Position numbers and translations under genes: made by a program
Shown: one piece after another, positions 7,763-8,282 of the stretch
How the letters are laid out: each line of letters opens with the position of its first letter
Numbering within the stretch: position 1 is the stretch's first letter
Assembly (NCBI GenBank): GCA_030044075.1
Contig: JASHWM010000029.1
Location: 1-8,282 of the forward strand
DNA from: Candidatus Rhabdochlamydia sp.
GTDB lineage: Bacteria > Chlamydiota > Chlamydiia > Chlamydiales > Rhabdochlamydiaceae
Reading direction: 5' to 3'
Length of the DNA: 8,282 bases
Notes under the pieces: model-generated
What the model saw: the letters and a program-made list of their open reading frames with translations, nothing else
What the model was told of the DNA's origin: nothing
The model's database searches: none

Positions 7763-8282
7763 AAATTTCATCAATGGTTGTGTGGATCGTTCCGTCGTGC
7801 ATTATGATTTGGAGCTTATCTTTGAGCTTTAACTCTTGAATCGAGAGGATAGCGGAATCTTTCTTTTCAGGAAAGAGGATGCAATATCCTTTTGTTAAAA
7901 GATTTTTTGGATCGATCGATTGCAGATGGGAAGCAAGTTGTAGGAAATTTCTTCTTTTTTGGTTGATGATTTCAAGTGTTCTTCCCATTAATTTTTTTCG
8001 CAAAGAAAGCCTTTCGAAATTCCCTTTTTTTGAGGAGATCTCCTTTTTCATGTTCTGGTCGATCTTCTTTTCCAGAAGGGCGAGGGCTTCTTTTTTTGCT
8101 TGGAGCTGGTTGATGGGACGAAACCCCTCTAGTTGTTTCTTAAGGCTAAAGGCAAGGACTTTCTTTTGTTTGATGGCCTGGAGGAGCCTTCCCTCGAACT
8201 TTTCCGGCATGTGGTCGATCTTTTGATAGAATGTGCGAAGGAGGTAGTCTGTAGATCCAAAAAGAGGGTGCCTCTCGATCCC
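7746..8282 (-). CDS. xseA: Exodeoxyribonuclease VII large subunit, C-terminal part (5' end outside window)
   Basis: The frame is open to the window edge, so about 178 residues of the C-terminus of a protein usually 400-450 long are visible. The edge sequence reads GIERHPLFGSTDYLL, then a Lys/Glu/Gln-rich helical segment (coiled-coil-like, around 8000-8210) as expected for the XseB-binding helices of XseA. A small C-terminal beta segment has LLTKGYCILF, LKLKDKLQIIMHDG and TTIDEIYV, equivalent to the family pattern of a Gly-Tyr strand followed by a 'GD-x-L' strand. Together with XseB it forms exonuclease VII, acting on single-stranded DNA in repair and in processing of damaged ends. The catalytic region lies upstream outside the window. 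The ATG at 8210 is internal, not the true start. It is the first visible gene of the minus-strand operon; the operon promoter is not in the window. Confidence 0.93.
   Translation of the reverse strand, partial: GIERHPLFGSTDYLLRTFYQKIDHMPEKFEGRLLQAIKQKKVLAFSLKKQLEGFRPINQLQAKKEALALLEKKIDQNMKKEISSKKGNFERLSLRKKLMGRTLEIINQKRRNFLQLASHLQSIDPKNLLTKGYCILFPEKKDSAILSIQELKLKDKLQIIMHDGTIHTTIDEIYVRKP

Noticed and set aside
8208..8210. ATG at 8210 as the xseA start
   Set aside because: The frame continues upstream to the window edge with family-like sequence (GIERHPLFGSTDYLL), and XseA is normally over 400 residues.

Overview
The window most likely comes from a member of the Chlamydiota outside the classical Chlamydia genus. 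Two things point there. The minus strand carries xseA-xseB-dxs in the order I recall from Chlamydia trachomatis. The DXS protein also reads like the chlamydial version from memory, including a GDA in place of the usual GDG of the thiamine diphosphate motif. GC looks to be in the mid-40s percent by eye, above Chlamydiaceae. The species cannot be named from this sequence.

Layout: positions 1-4116 (+) hold the 3' part of a very large surface or secreted protein of the filamentous-haemagglutinin (FHA-like) beta-helix type; its 5' end lies outside the window. Inside it, a run of 11 clear ~59-residue repeats (997-2931) resembling FG-GAP beta-propeller blades is nested between two beta-helix regions. 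A run of nine G (699-707) sits upstream of the repeats and could act as an on/off slippage site. A 139-bp spacer follows, then a small VOC-fold (glyoxalase/bleomycin-resistance superfamily) gene on + (4256-4684). A short hairpin at 4733-4755 separates it from a convergent minus-strand operon.

The minus-strand operon, in transcription order, is xseA (3' part, entering from the right edge), xseB, dxs and nadK. All junctions overlap: xseA/xseB by about 17 bp, xseB/dxs by an ATGA, dxs/nadK by an ATGA. The genes are therefore probably co-transcribed and translationally coupled. They encode both subunits of exonuclease VII, the first enzyme of the MEP isoprenoid pathway, and NAD kinase. This half is ordinary housekeeping. 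The unusual material is the repeat-bearing adhesin-like gene. No RNA genes, insertion sequences or CRISPR arrays were seen.
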